Source: Candidatus Harrysmithiimonas galli (lineage in GTDB: Bacteria; Bacillota; Bacilli; CAJFEE01). Taken from it: a stretch of 64,000 bases of DNA. Each line of letters opens with the position of its first letter. Positions within the stretch are counted from its first letter, which is position 1. Location of the stretch: assembly GCA_904373265.1 (NCBI GenBank), contig CAJFEE010000006.1, positions 1-64,000 of the forward strand. Direction: 5' to 3'. The notes below the pieces were generated by a model that saw only the letters and a list, made by a program, of their open reading frames with translations, made no database searches and was not told the origin of the DNA. This document shows, one piece after another, positions 40,600 to 49,468 of the stretch. The position numbers and the translations under genes are program-made.

Positions 40600-41400
40600 A
40601 TTTATGTATAAAAAAGATGATTACTGCTATTTCTCGTTTTCGTCATGCATCTTCTTGATAAACTAAATTCCACTCAATTTTACATAGTTTCAAAAGAAAA
40701 TTCAAGAAACACCCAACCAATCCTATATTTTTATGTTCCATAAAATCATAAGATAAACTTTTTTCATCATAACAGATATTACAATTTTTCGAAGGTATTT
40801 GATATGATTTTTATCCAAATATCAATAATATCGCTCGGAGATTTTGCATCAAAAATCAATTGTTTCTTAGAGTGATATACTTTTATCTTGACTTACAAAC
40901 ATTTCTGGTCATGAAACGGTACACCATAAGTTTTATATTTCTATTTTTTCATAAAAATATTTTATCATTATAAATCCTATAAACTGTTAGACCATTTTAT
41001 TTTCCAAATTCTCCTTGTTTATATATAAACCTATGCTTTTATAAACCCTCTTCAGTTATCCATATTTTCTAACTTTTTCATCTCAATATAAAAATCTGTA
41101 AATGTTCCTGACAATCATTCATAATCAATTCATCGCAGCTCAAATTGGATCGCTTTAAACATGTCCAATCGAAATTCTCCTAAATTTAAAAAAGACAAAG
41201 CAGGGTTCCCACTTTGTCCTTTCCTTTTTTTATTTTTCTACCAAATTGGCTATAGGATAAATAAAATTATGGTTTAGCATTTCAGTATGCGACTGAATCA
41301 CCTTTCCCAAACGTTTACACTCATTATTTGGTCGTGTATAAATCCAATATTTGTTAAATCTGTGCGTATATTTCTTTTAAGCATACTCACATGAATGCTG
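40600..41400. other. Long AT-rich gap upstream of leuS
   Basis: No gene supported. It holds a terminator at 41187-41232 and scattered fragments. A conventional T-box leader was looked for and not found. Confidence 0.4.
41187..41232 (-). terminator. Terminator downstream of the toxin and relic genes
   Basis: GACAAAG (41194-41200) and CTTTGTC (41212-41218) pair, with A- and T-runs on both sides. It may end minus-strand transcripts from the pore-forming toxin region. Confidence 0.65.
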
Positions 41401-41401
41401 A

Positions 41402-41739
41402 TCATTTTTTAACATCCGTCAGCCTATCTGCAAATATCTCTGCCTTATGCTTCAAACCCTCTATTCTTTGATAAAAGAAATCGACCAGGTATTGATCATT
41501 CAGATTTTCTTGTACTTTTTCTCCAGTAGTAAAAGCAAGTCTGGCTTGGATACACATTTTGCCTGATGTTCATCCACCAAAACAACCCTAACCAAACGAT
41601 CTCTTACAGTATCATAAATCATTCTTGTATCTTTTCCCAATTCTTCTGCTTTCTATTGCAGAATCGGCATATATATGGATTCCGGATTGATGACAATATG
41701 ATTTCGCACAGCATATTTATCATCCCATATTGCAATATC
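41402..41739 (-). pseudogene. Broken gene downstream of the toxin, unknown family
   Basis: The minus-strand frame reads DIAIWDDKYAVRNHIVINPE and PESIYMPILQ, meets a stop, continues as KAEELGKDTRMIYDTVRDRL and VVLVDEHQAKCVSKPDLLLL, then shifts frame to NDQYLVDFFYQRIEGLKHKA and ends near LTDVKK. One stop and one frameshift break it. The family is not recognised. Its place 60 bases after the toxin gene suggests a partner or protective protein, but that is inference. Confidence 0.4.
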
Positions 41740-41799
41740 CTAATTATTCCTGAATTTCATTAATTTTACTAATAATCATTTCTATTTTAACCTTCTTGT

Positions 41800-43134
41800 T
41801 TAAAGACTCTTGTCCGCTTCGTTGAACAGTCGCAATAATCCTTCTGTAATGGACGGAACCTTTTCCCAATGATCTCTTGCACTCTCTAACTCAAACATGA
41901 AAATTAGAAGTTCGTCTTTTTTGTTAATACTTTCCAACTCACCTTTCGCCTTCTTAATATACCCTACCATAGATTCCCACACTGTACTTAATGTTCTTAA
42001 TCCTATCTCTGCATTTGTCATAGCAAGACTTAAATCCTCTATTCCATCTGTAGCTTGATGCACATGACCTGCTACTTGATTCAAATTATTGTAAAGCGCT
42101 TTTTTGACATTCAATTGTTCTTGCAGCTTATTTCGTTCTTTTCTAATTCTTTCTGCCATAGCTCCAAATATACCACCCGTCACTGCCCAAGTAATAATAC
42201 CCACTGCTCCGAGAGGCAAACCCGCTGCACCAGTAAAAGCTAAGCCACAAGCTCGCTCATATTCCTTTTGCTTTATATTAATATCCTTTTGCAATGTCTC
42301 CATTTCCTGTTTTAAATTCGCTGCTTCCTGCGCAATATCCAGATTATTCAAAAGATCCAACATAGAATTTGCTGAGGGATGTAAAGTATTGACCAAGCAA
42401 GCTTTATATGCAACCAAGCTTGCTAAAACACTATTCGTTGAATTATAGTACTGCTGAGTTTCTTGTTGCCAACGCTCCAAGATTGTTACTAAAGCTTGCT
42501 GCATTTTTCTATCCCTTGGATCTGTTATTGTAACATCTTCGACTGTTGCCAAAATATCCATCTTCTTAATTTGTTCTAATACAAAATTAGCATTTTTAAC
42601 AAAATCGTTACCATAATCTCCTACGTTTTGACCCTGTTCAATAATATTCCGTTCTAAGCTATCCCACTGCTCTGCATGATCATGAAACGGCTGATAAAAT
42701 TGTGCAAATCGAGACGGAGAAAACTCTGGATGATCTGCACTAAATGGCGAATAATCAGTATAACCTAACTGCGTAGTTGCCTGCTCTGATGTCGTTGGTA
42801 ACGCCAATGCTTTCTTTACATAATTCTTAATATCCTTGATATTTTGTTTTGTCAAGCCCAAAAGTCCTTTAGAATTCTCAATAGAAGTCTCTGATGTTGC
42901 CGCCATTAATGTATTCCCATCGATCTGGCTGTTCACCTGTAACAATTGTACAGGTTTATTCAATGTTGGAAGTTCTTTCAGAACCTGTGTCTCTCCATTC
43001 ATAAGTCTAAGCATTTGTACCGCCAGTTGATATTTTGGTAGATCTTCCCCAGAATCCGTCACTGCTTTTGTTGCATCAGCAACCATTTGAAGTTGGTGCT
43101 CAATTGAAATATTACTTTCTGTATTCATTACCAT
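41800..43134 (-). CDS. Predicted ClyA/Cry6/XaxA-type alpha-helical pore-forming toxin
   Basis: The 444-aa product is nearly all helical with no signal peptide. A long helical N-terminal half (VQLLQVNSQIDGN, then FHDHAEQWDSLERNIIEQGQ) is followed by a coiled coil (LKQEMETLQKDINIKQKEYE), a hydrophobic hairpin of about 30 residues (GAAGLPLGAVGIITWAVTGG, around residues 295-325), a second coiled coil (ERIRKERNKLQEQLNVKKAL) and a final helix with LRTLSTVWESMVGYIKKAKG. This order matches Cry6Aa, XaxA and Hbl/ClyA-like pore formers. ATG 43134 follows AAAGGAGG; the 30 upstream codons are not needed. It is flanked by pseudogenes. Activity is inferred from architecture. Confidence 0.65.
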   Translation of the reverse strand: MVMNTESNISIEHQLQMVADATKAVTDSGEDLPKYQLAVQMLRLMNGETQVLKELPTLNKPVQLLQVNSQIDGNTLMAATSETSIENSKGLLGLTKQNIKDIKNYVKKALALPTTSEQATTQLGYTDYSPFSADHPEFSPSRFAQFYQPFHDHAEQWDSLERNIIEQGQNVGDYGNDFVKNANFVLEQIKKMDILATVEDVTITDPRDRKMQQALVTILERWQQETQQYYNSTNSVLASLVAYKACLVNTLHPSANSMLDLLNNLDIAQEAANLKQEMETLQKDINIKQKEYERACGLAFTGAAGLPLGAVGIITWAVTGGIFGAMAERIRKERNKLQEQLNVKKALYNNLNQVAGHVHQATDGIEDLSLAMTNAEIGLRTLSTVWESMVGYIKKAKGELESINKKDELLIFMFELESARDHWEKVPSITEGLLRLFNEADKSL

Positions 43135-43364
43135 TAAATATCCTCCTTTGAAATTATGATGATATAGCGAAGTATAAGCAAATTCTGCCAATCGATTTTT
43201 ACATTGTTTGGATACTTGATACATGCACTCTCAAACTTTTGACTGCCTTAAAATGTAAAAATCACTTCAAACTTTGATCAGTTGTTTTTATCCATTTTAA
43301 AACATATGAATTTCAATAAAAATTTGTATAAAAGAAAAAATTAATTTTGGTATTATAATACCAT

Positions 43365-43840
43365 AAACGCCTCCGTCCACGATCCCGAATCGGAATATCT
43401 GGTTCCAAACACGCCATTATAAAGTTTGTCAGTGCACTCTACTCGTCTACTGTGATATCCATATCATTCTGATAAATTTTATAAAAGATGGAAACTTTAC
43501 TTGCAAATTCTTGATTTGTTATTTGATTTTTTCAGAATTCTTTGTTTAATATGCTTGAAATCTATCATACATATCCGCTAAGAAAAACACTTTATCTGCA
43601 CAGAAATATTGCCAGATCATCCTATCCATAACAACATCAATTTTATGATTTGATCTGTATAGCTACACATCGCAATTATCCATTCATTTAGCTTGTCTCC
43701 TGCTCAACTTTATTGAACCTGTGTACACACTCATCTCCACAACATAACATTGAATCCATCAAAAAGTCTTTGATAAACAAAATCAGCTTTAGTTGTGATG
43801 AATCTAGTTTCTCTCAATTGGAATCTAATTTGCCCCCCAG
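43365..43840 (-). pseudogene. Immunity-like gene relic (colicin D/CdiI immunity type?)
   Basis: The minus strand carries pieces such as KLILFIKDFLMDSMLCCGDE and then ITNQEFASKVSIFYKIYQND, a stop, and ALTNFIMACLEPDIPIRDRG. The spacing of ITxxEF, YK and a final PDxxIRD recalls small colicin D-type immunity proteins. The similarity is weak and the frame is broken several times. It lies just upstream of the toxin gene. Confidence 0.3.
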
Positions 43841-43991
43841 TTAATAAAATCTTTCAAAATCATATTATCAACATCTTGTATTTGCTATCTTTTTACCCCT
43901 CCCCGATCTATCAGATTCTGCCACATGAATAAAGATAATTACTTAAAATTTAGGATATATTTATGTTTTTATAAAAACCGGAAATAAATTA

Positions 43992-44678
43992 TCACTTTTT
44001 TAAAAATAACTCTTTTTTCTTTCTTGTCATTAAAAGGGGGAGTTCTAGATCATACAATACATGATTGATGTGAAAAATTGCGTTCGAATAGTCTTGAACC
44101 GTTTCTACCTGCACCATCAATTCTTTTACAACCATATCAAAAACAATTGAATCAGAAAGCACATAACCTGCTTTGGGGAGTAGCTGATTCATTTCTTCTT
44201 GTTTCAATTCAAGTGAAATCATTAGTGCCAGCAAAGTTTCCTTTGTTGGAATACGTTTTTCTTTGATATACCGAAACATCCGCTCACTTACCTGTGCACG
44301 TTCATATATTTCTTTATAAGATTTTTTATCTATAATATTTTGAAAAAAATATGCACAAAAATTTTCATCAATCTTCATTGAAAGCCCTGCTTGGTTCGCC
44401 AAATGTTCTTCTTCATTTGGTGTTAATCCAAATAAATCTGAAGCAGCACGAATCACCCGATATTTATGTTTTTTATTGGTTTGCGTACTGTACGGATGCT
44501 TCTTCCAATAATAGATATACTCTTTTCTTGTACCCAGCATTTGATAAACTTCATTCAGATTTTTAATTTTATGTTTTTTCTTATAATGTTTAGAGAGTCT
44601 GCTTAAAGCGGATACAAACCCTTCCTTCGGAATTTGTCCACGCTGGGCAAGCCACTGCATCGCTTTATTATTATTCAT
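43992..44678 (-). CDS. Helical regulator-like protein of unknown function
   Basis: The 228-aa protein is basic in its N-terminal part (LSRLSKHYKKKHKIKNLNEV). The C-terminal half is a helix-turn-helix-like module: YKEIYERAQVSERMFRYIKE, TKETLLALMISLELKQEEMN, LLPKAGYVLSDSIVFDMVVK and a final VLYDLELPLL. That module also occurs attached to other domains in signalling and defence-type proteins of Firmicutes, so a DNA- or nucleotide-linked sensor role is possible. AAGGAG precedes the ATG. A perfect 9-bp hairpin (44706-44732) lies in the leader. Function is unknown. Confidence 0.65.
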   Translation of the reverse strand: MNNNKAMQWLAQRGQIPKEGFVSALSRLSKHYKKKHKIKNLNEVYQMLGTRKEYIYYWKKHPYSTQTNKKHKYRVIRAASDLFGLTPNEEEHLANQAGLSMKIDENFCAYFFQNIIDKKSYKEIYERAQVSERMFRYIKEKRIPTKETLLALMISLELKQEEMNQLLPKAGYVLSDSIVFDMVVKELMVQVETVQDYSNAIFHINHVLYDLELPLLMTRKKKELFLKK

Positions 44679-44705
44679 GGTTGATTTACTCCTTATATAT
44701 ATTTT

Positions 44706-44732
44706 ATAAAAGTCCTTTTCTTAGACTTTTAT
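44706..44732. promoter_or_regulatory. Perfect 9-bp dyad upstream of the regulator-like gene
   Basis: ATAAAAGTC (44706-44714) and GACTTTTAT (44724-44732) are exact inverted repeats 28 bases before the start codon. This may be an operator for self-regulation or a leader hairpin. Confidence 0.45.
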
Positions 44733-45948
44733 GAACCAAAATATACAACCAGAATTTTTTCTTTAATCTAAACCAAGACTGACCTGATGTTTTCCTTTTT
44801 AGGTATTTATTCCTATTTTTTATAATTATAAAAAAATAAATTCAAATAAAAGATTCAGTAATGTAATTTCTTAATTATTTATTATTTTACTTCTACGTTA
44901 TTCAAAAACCCTTTCGAGAGATTAAAAGTTTTTTATTTCTTAATTTTATTAAAAATAAATTTTTCAATCATATATCTTTCTCAATTCTATAAAAAAAGAT
45001 TGACTGCACTTTGGCTGGCAATCAATCTGTAGTCCCAAAAGGGAAGCTATAATAAAATCGAAGAGCTCCGAATCACTTTTTAATTACCTAAAATTATTGA
45101 TATAAAAATATTGAAACGAGAACCAAAAACAAAGAAAATTGGGTATGTTTGCAACTTGTTTATGCGAAATAACGGTAAGAAAAATACGAGGTAAGGACGA
45201 AGCTTACAAAACAGGAACCCTTTTAGCAAGATCAAATTGAAGGAATAGCTTTAGCTGACTTGATGCCAAACAACCATTTTATTCAAAAATAAAAGCTACA
45301 ACTGACTTTTCTCTTACTAAAATATAACCTGATGGAAGGCAAATATTTTGAAAATAAATTGTTCAAATATTGCCCGATTATTTTAAGCAAATGAACATTC
45401 ATTCAATCTATATCAAATGATTTATATAAAAAAGAAAGAAAGAAACAATGAAACACATATTCCATAGGTACAAAAAAGCATGGTATGCACTAAATGACAT
45501 TCAGGAAATTGGAAAAATTGTCAATGCAAGCAATGCTTACTTTCGTAGTCATAAATTGGAAGACACTAGCCACCTAGATATGCAAAACTCCAGAAACAAT
45601 CTATACTAAAGTCATGCTCACGATCCATTTTCATTGATTTTTCGGCAAACAGACAAAAAACCATAAAAAGAGTTCAGAAATAAGAGACATCCTAAACTCC
45701 TTTTCGAACACTCTGAAATATATACAAATATTATTTTTCTATTTTCATTTATATCCCCATATATTTTACAAATTCCAACCAGATGCCAAGCTTCAGGAAA
45801 AAATCTTACTGCAACATTTAAACCAAAAAATCATTTGACCTTTCAAACAATAATCTGTAAATAGGTATATACAGAAAAATCTGTATTTGATATTTTGTAG
45901 ATCTTATTTATGATAACTTTTATTTGATACAACCACATTCAAAATCCA
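44733..45948. other. AT-rich gap of 1.2 kb
   Basis: No supported gene. A 53-codon plus-strand frame (45448-45609, starting MKHIFHRYKKAWYALNDIQE) has a protein-like translation but only a weak AAAGAAAG in front. Coding-like bits around 45120-45290 are broken by stops. No IS ends or RNA genes were recognised. Confidence 0.35.
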
Positions 45949-47127
45949 TCAAAACGGTTTGATTTCATTTTTTCTATTTCGAATCCAAAATGCCAGCCAT
46001 ACAATGAAAAATGCAAAAACAATACAGATGGTCATAATTTGGTACATCATATGAATATGACTTGCTGCTACAATCCCACTTCCAATCACTGGTCCAAGCA
46101 TACGTCCACATGCTGATACACCGCTGGCAATACCTTGATATTTTCCGATTTGTCCTTTCGGTGCAATGTCATTTGCAACTGCCGGAACAACTGGCCATGC
46201 AAACATTTCTGCAAATGTAAACAAAATCATAGCAAATAAAAAATCGGCAAATGATTCTGCACTCGGCATACATAAATAACCGAGCAAGAAAAACAAAATG
46301 CCCATTAACATTTGCCGACGATACGTCTGAAACCAATGTTTAATCACATAGGAAAGTACCGGCTGGCCAATGACAATTAGGATTCCATTGACACTCCAAA
46401 GCAAACTGAATTCTGTAAGCGAAATTCCAATTTCAGTTGCATACGGCGGAATTGTTGCCTGCCATTGTGTAAACGCAAGCCAGCAAATCGTAAAACCAAG
46501 ATTCAACAGCCAAAAAAATGTCAATTCTCTGCTTGATGGTCTGCTTACCAAAACCGTTTCACTCATTTTTTTAGAGGACATGTTGCGGTAGCTTTTAAAC
46601 TGTACCAAATAAATCAAAAAGAACAATAAGAAAAACAAAATATTTCCTGCATAAACCCATCGAAAAGAAAAATCTGCCAAAACGCCACTGAGCCCACTAC
46701 CAAATGCAATGCCTAGATTATTGGCAACATAAATACCATTAAATAGTTTTCTGCCACCTTCTGGCCATAAAATCACACCAAGGGCTGAAACCACAGGAAA
46801 AAGCAGTCCGCTGCCAAACCCAATGATACATAAAAAAATTGGATAAAACGGCCACCCATTTTCCACAAGCAAAGCCGCCAATGCCATAATACCAATTCCA
46901 ACCCCAAAAACCGAAGTTCTCATACCTCCAAACCGATCAAAAAAACGACCACCTAAAAGATTCCCTAGCAAATTACAACCTTGGTAAGCCATCAATACAT
47001 AACCCGTCGTTAACATACTTTTTTCCAAAACTGTCGTCATAAAAATTGCGTTTAACGGCCAAAGTAAAGATGACCCCACCATAAACAACATGGTACTAAA
47101 AAACAACCATTTGATCTTTTTTGGCAT
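45949..47127 (-). CDS. MFS transporter
   Basis: The 392-aa protein has about 12 membrane segments and the major facilitator motif A-like GRFFDRFGGMRTSVFGVG between helices 2 and 3. It resembles DHA1-type drug/H+ antiporters of Firmicutes in size. Helix 1 contains MLFMVGSSLLWPLNAIF. Substrate unknown. GAGGGGAT precedes the ATG. It diverges from ytqA and has no obvious partner. Confidence 0.88.
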   Translation of the reverse strand: MPKKIKWLFFSTMLFMVGSSLLWPLNAIFMTTVLEKSMLTTGYVLMAYQGCNLLGNLLGGRFFDRFGGMRTSVFGVGIGIMALAALLVENGWPFYPIFLCIIGFGSGLLFPVVSALGVILWPEGGRKLFNGIYVANNLGIAFGSGLSGVLADFSFRWVYAGNILFFLLFFLIYLVQFKSYRNMSSKKMSETVLVSRPSSRELTFFWLLNLGFTICWLAFTQWQATIPPYATEIGISLTEFSLLWSVNGILIVIGQPVLSYVIKHWFQTYRRQMLMGILFFLLGYLCMPSAESFADFLFAMILFTFAEMFAWPVVPAVANDIAPKGQIGKYQGIASGVSACGRMLGPVIGSGIVAASHIHMMYQIMTICIVFAFFIVWLAFWIRNRKNEIKPF

Positions 47128-47395
47128 ATTAATCCCCTCTTTTAAAGCAAATTTTATACCGACACTTCTTGTATTCTATTCGTGATTCAGTCTCCCATAA
47201 TACCAATAGGATAGCTGAATTTTTCAAAGCATAAAATAACGATAACTGAATCCATATACATCATACAAGTTGCATCTTGTTCACATGTAGCTTACAATCA
47301 TTTTCAGAATGATTTCATAAACTACATTTTAACACCACAGAACAGATTTATCTTGTTTTTTGTTATGAAAGAAAATAAAGAAAGAGGTCTATTAT

Positions 47396-48400
47396 ATGAC
47401 TTTTGATACTTTACCTTTTCCCTATACATTCGATCAAAAAAGATACCATACTTGGAATTATGCCTTGCGCAAACAGTTCGGAGAAAAAATTATGAAAATC
47501 TCACTGGATGGTGGCTTTACTTGTCCAAATCGGGACGGATATGTTGCAAGTGGTGGCTGTACATTTTGCTCAGCACATGGCTCTGGTGATTATGCAGGCA
47601 ATCGAGCAAAACCACTGCGTGCTCAATTTACTGATATTCAAAATATGATGCATGCCAAATGGAAAAATGGAAAGTATATTGCCTACTTCCAAGCCTATAC
47701 CAACACATATGCACCACTTGCCATACTGAAAGAAAAATATGAAGAAGTCCTAAGCTTTGATAACGTTGTCGGATTATCCATCGGAACACGCCCAGACTGT
47801 TTGAGCAATGAAATTATAGACTATTTAGCCGAATTAAATACCCGAACCTACTTATGGGTGGAGATGGGACTGCAAACCATTCATGAACAGACCGCCCGAA
47901 ATTTCAACCGCGCTTATGACTACGCTGTATATGTCGATGCTGTTTCCCGACTGCGTGCCAAAAATATTCGTGTTTGTTGTCATATCATCAACGGTCTTCC
48001 AAAAGAAACAAGAGAAATGATGCTCGAAACCGTAAAAACAATCAATCAACTGGATATTCAAGGTATAAAAATCCATTTGTTACACTTATTAAAACATACC
48101 CCAATGGTAAAACAATGGGAAAATGGAGAGCTGAGATTTTTGGAAAAAGAGGAGTATATTTCTCTTGTTTGCGACCAATTGGAGTGGATTCGACCGGAAA
48201 TCATTATTCACCGACTAACTGGAGATGCCCCACGCGACTTGTTGATTGGCCCAATGTGGAGTCTGAAAAAATGGGAAGTTCTAAATGCCATTGATGCCGA
48301 ACTGAACCGCCGAGACACCTATCAAGGCAACAAATGGCTTGCAACTCAAAGGGAATTTTCAAATCAAAAAGCTGGGAGCCAAAAGCAAATATTAAACTAA
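47396..48400 (+). CDS. ytqA: Radical SAM protein YtqA
   Basis: The 334-aa protein has the family start TFDQKRYHTWNYALRKQFGE and cluster cysteines in FTCPNRDGYVASGGCTFCSA (TIGR01212 family). GLSIGTRPDCL and LWVEMGLQTIHE carry SAM-contact features. It is usually followed by ytqB, as here. Its substrate is not established; the neighbour suggests tRNA modification, but that is inference. AAAGAGGT precedes the ATG. Confidence 0.92.
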   Translation: MTFDTLPFPYTFDQKRYHTWNYALRKQFGEKIMKISLDGGFTCPNRDGYVASGGCTFCSAHGSGDYAGNRAKPLRAQFTDIQNMMHAKWKNGKYIAYFQAYTNTYAPLAILKEKYEEVLSFDNVVGLSIGTRPDCLSNEIIDYLAELNTRTYLWVEMGLQTIHEQTARNFNRAYDYAVYVDAVSRLRAKNIRVCCHIINGLPKETREMMLETVKTINQLDIQGIKIHLLHLLKHTPMVKQWENGELRFLEKEEYISLVCDQLEWIRPEIIIHRLTGDAPRDLLIGPMWSLKKWEVLNAIDAELNRRDTYQGNKWLATQREFSNQKAGSQKQILN

Positions 48401-48549
48401 AGAAAGTAAAGATTAGACCCATCGATTCTTTTTGAATAACCATTTCGATCTTTTGTTCGCATTTCCAAAGTATAATAAAACCAATATTTGAAATTTTATC
48501 TAAATGAATAAAACCCATTTATGATATAAAAAAGGGAGAGCCTAAACTA

Positions 48550-49122
48550 ATGAAATTAGAACGAATTTTACCTTTTTCCAAAAGTCTGCTAAAACAGTTT
48601 GTTTCTGACGGAAGTATTGCAGTTGATGCAACCTGTGGAAACGGGCATGATACACTCTTTTTGGCACAGCTTGTCGGAGAAAATGGAAAAGTATACGGCT
48701 TTGACATTCAACAGGAAGCTTTAAAGCAAACCGCCATACACTTACGCCAGGCAAAGATGCAACAACGCGTAACACTTTTTCATGCTTGCCATACCGAGAT
48801 GCAACGACTCATTCCAAAAACGCTGCATCAACAAATTTCTTCCGTTGTCTTTAATCTTGGTTATTTACCAGGTGGGAATCATCAGATTACAACATGTGCT
48901 GATTCTACAATTTCTGCTGTGCAACAAGCCTTGAATTTAATTCAAATAGGTGGATTGGTCTTACTCATTGTATATCCTGGTCATGAGGCTGGAAAAGTCG
49001 AAAGCCATGCTGTTTTTTCATGGGTCAAACAACTTCCAGGTGATTTATACGACGTGCTACATTATGCGTTTCTCAACAAAAAAAAGGCACCACCCTATAT
49101 TTTAGCTATTGAGAAAAAATAA
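48550..49122 (+). CDS. mnmM: tRNA mnm5(s2)U methyltransferase, YtqB/MnmM
   Basis: The 190-aa class I methyltransferase has SAM motif I VDATCGNGHDTLFLAQLVG, an acidic loop YGFDIQQEAL, and the catalytic-region motif SSVVFNLGYLPGGNHQITT. B. subtilis YtqB (MnmM) was shown to methylate the aminomethyl group at the wobble uridine of some tRNAs, replacing the role of MnmC. It follows ytqA by 149 bases on the same strand. GGGAGAG precedes the ATG. Confidence 0.9.
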   Translation: MKLERILPFSKSLLKQFVSDGSIAVDATCGNGHDTLFLAQLVGENGKVYGFDIQQEALKQTAIHLRQAKMQQRVTLFHACHTEMQRLIPKTLHQQISSVVFNLGYLPGGNHQITTCADSTISAVQQALNLIQIGGLVLLIVYPGHEAGKVESHAVFSWVKQLPGDLYDVLHYAFLNKKKAPPYILAIEKK

Positions 49123-49468
49123 AAAAACGCTCAAACAAAAAATATAAAAAAGAAAGACTCGGACAAAAATGTTTTTTACTGAAAAAGGATTGAGCCAAAC
49201 CATTTTTCTAAATCCTCTGTATCAGCAAGAAGTTTACAAAAAATCCAAAGCAAACTCAATGTTCCATAGCAGACCGGCTCTCTTTCAAGAAAAGCAAGCC
49301 AAATCCAAAAAGTCATTTTTGCTCCCACTCTCTTTCTGATATTTTTAAGGTTTACTGCAACTTTCTTAACAAAAATTTTTATTTCCAATTTTCAACCAGA
49401 TTTTGACTCGTTTCTGTTTTTGAATCATCTCTTCTATATTTTTCACAATCGGAACCCAGCCATCATGC
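49123..49468. other. Gap between mnmM and blaR1-like gene
   Basis: Short frames on both strands (57 codons plus, 70 codons minus) lack ribosome binding sites and are not supported. No terminator stands out. Confidence 0.35.

Noticed and set aside
40501-40900. T-box leader for leuS
   Set aside because: The AGGGTGGNACCGCG core and its reverse complement were looked for and not seen; only the terminator hairpin remains.
41800-43134. Phage tape-measure or chemotaxis coiled-coil protein
   Set aside because: No phage or chemotaxis genes nearby, and the central hydrophobic hairpin between coiled coils fits pore-forming toxins better.
49176-49388. Minus-strand frame of 70 codons between mnmM and the sensor gene
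   Set aside because: Translation is partly protein-like but lacks an initiation signal; a competing plus-strand frame is equally unsupported.
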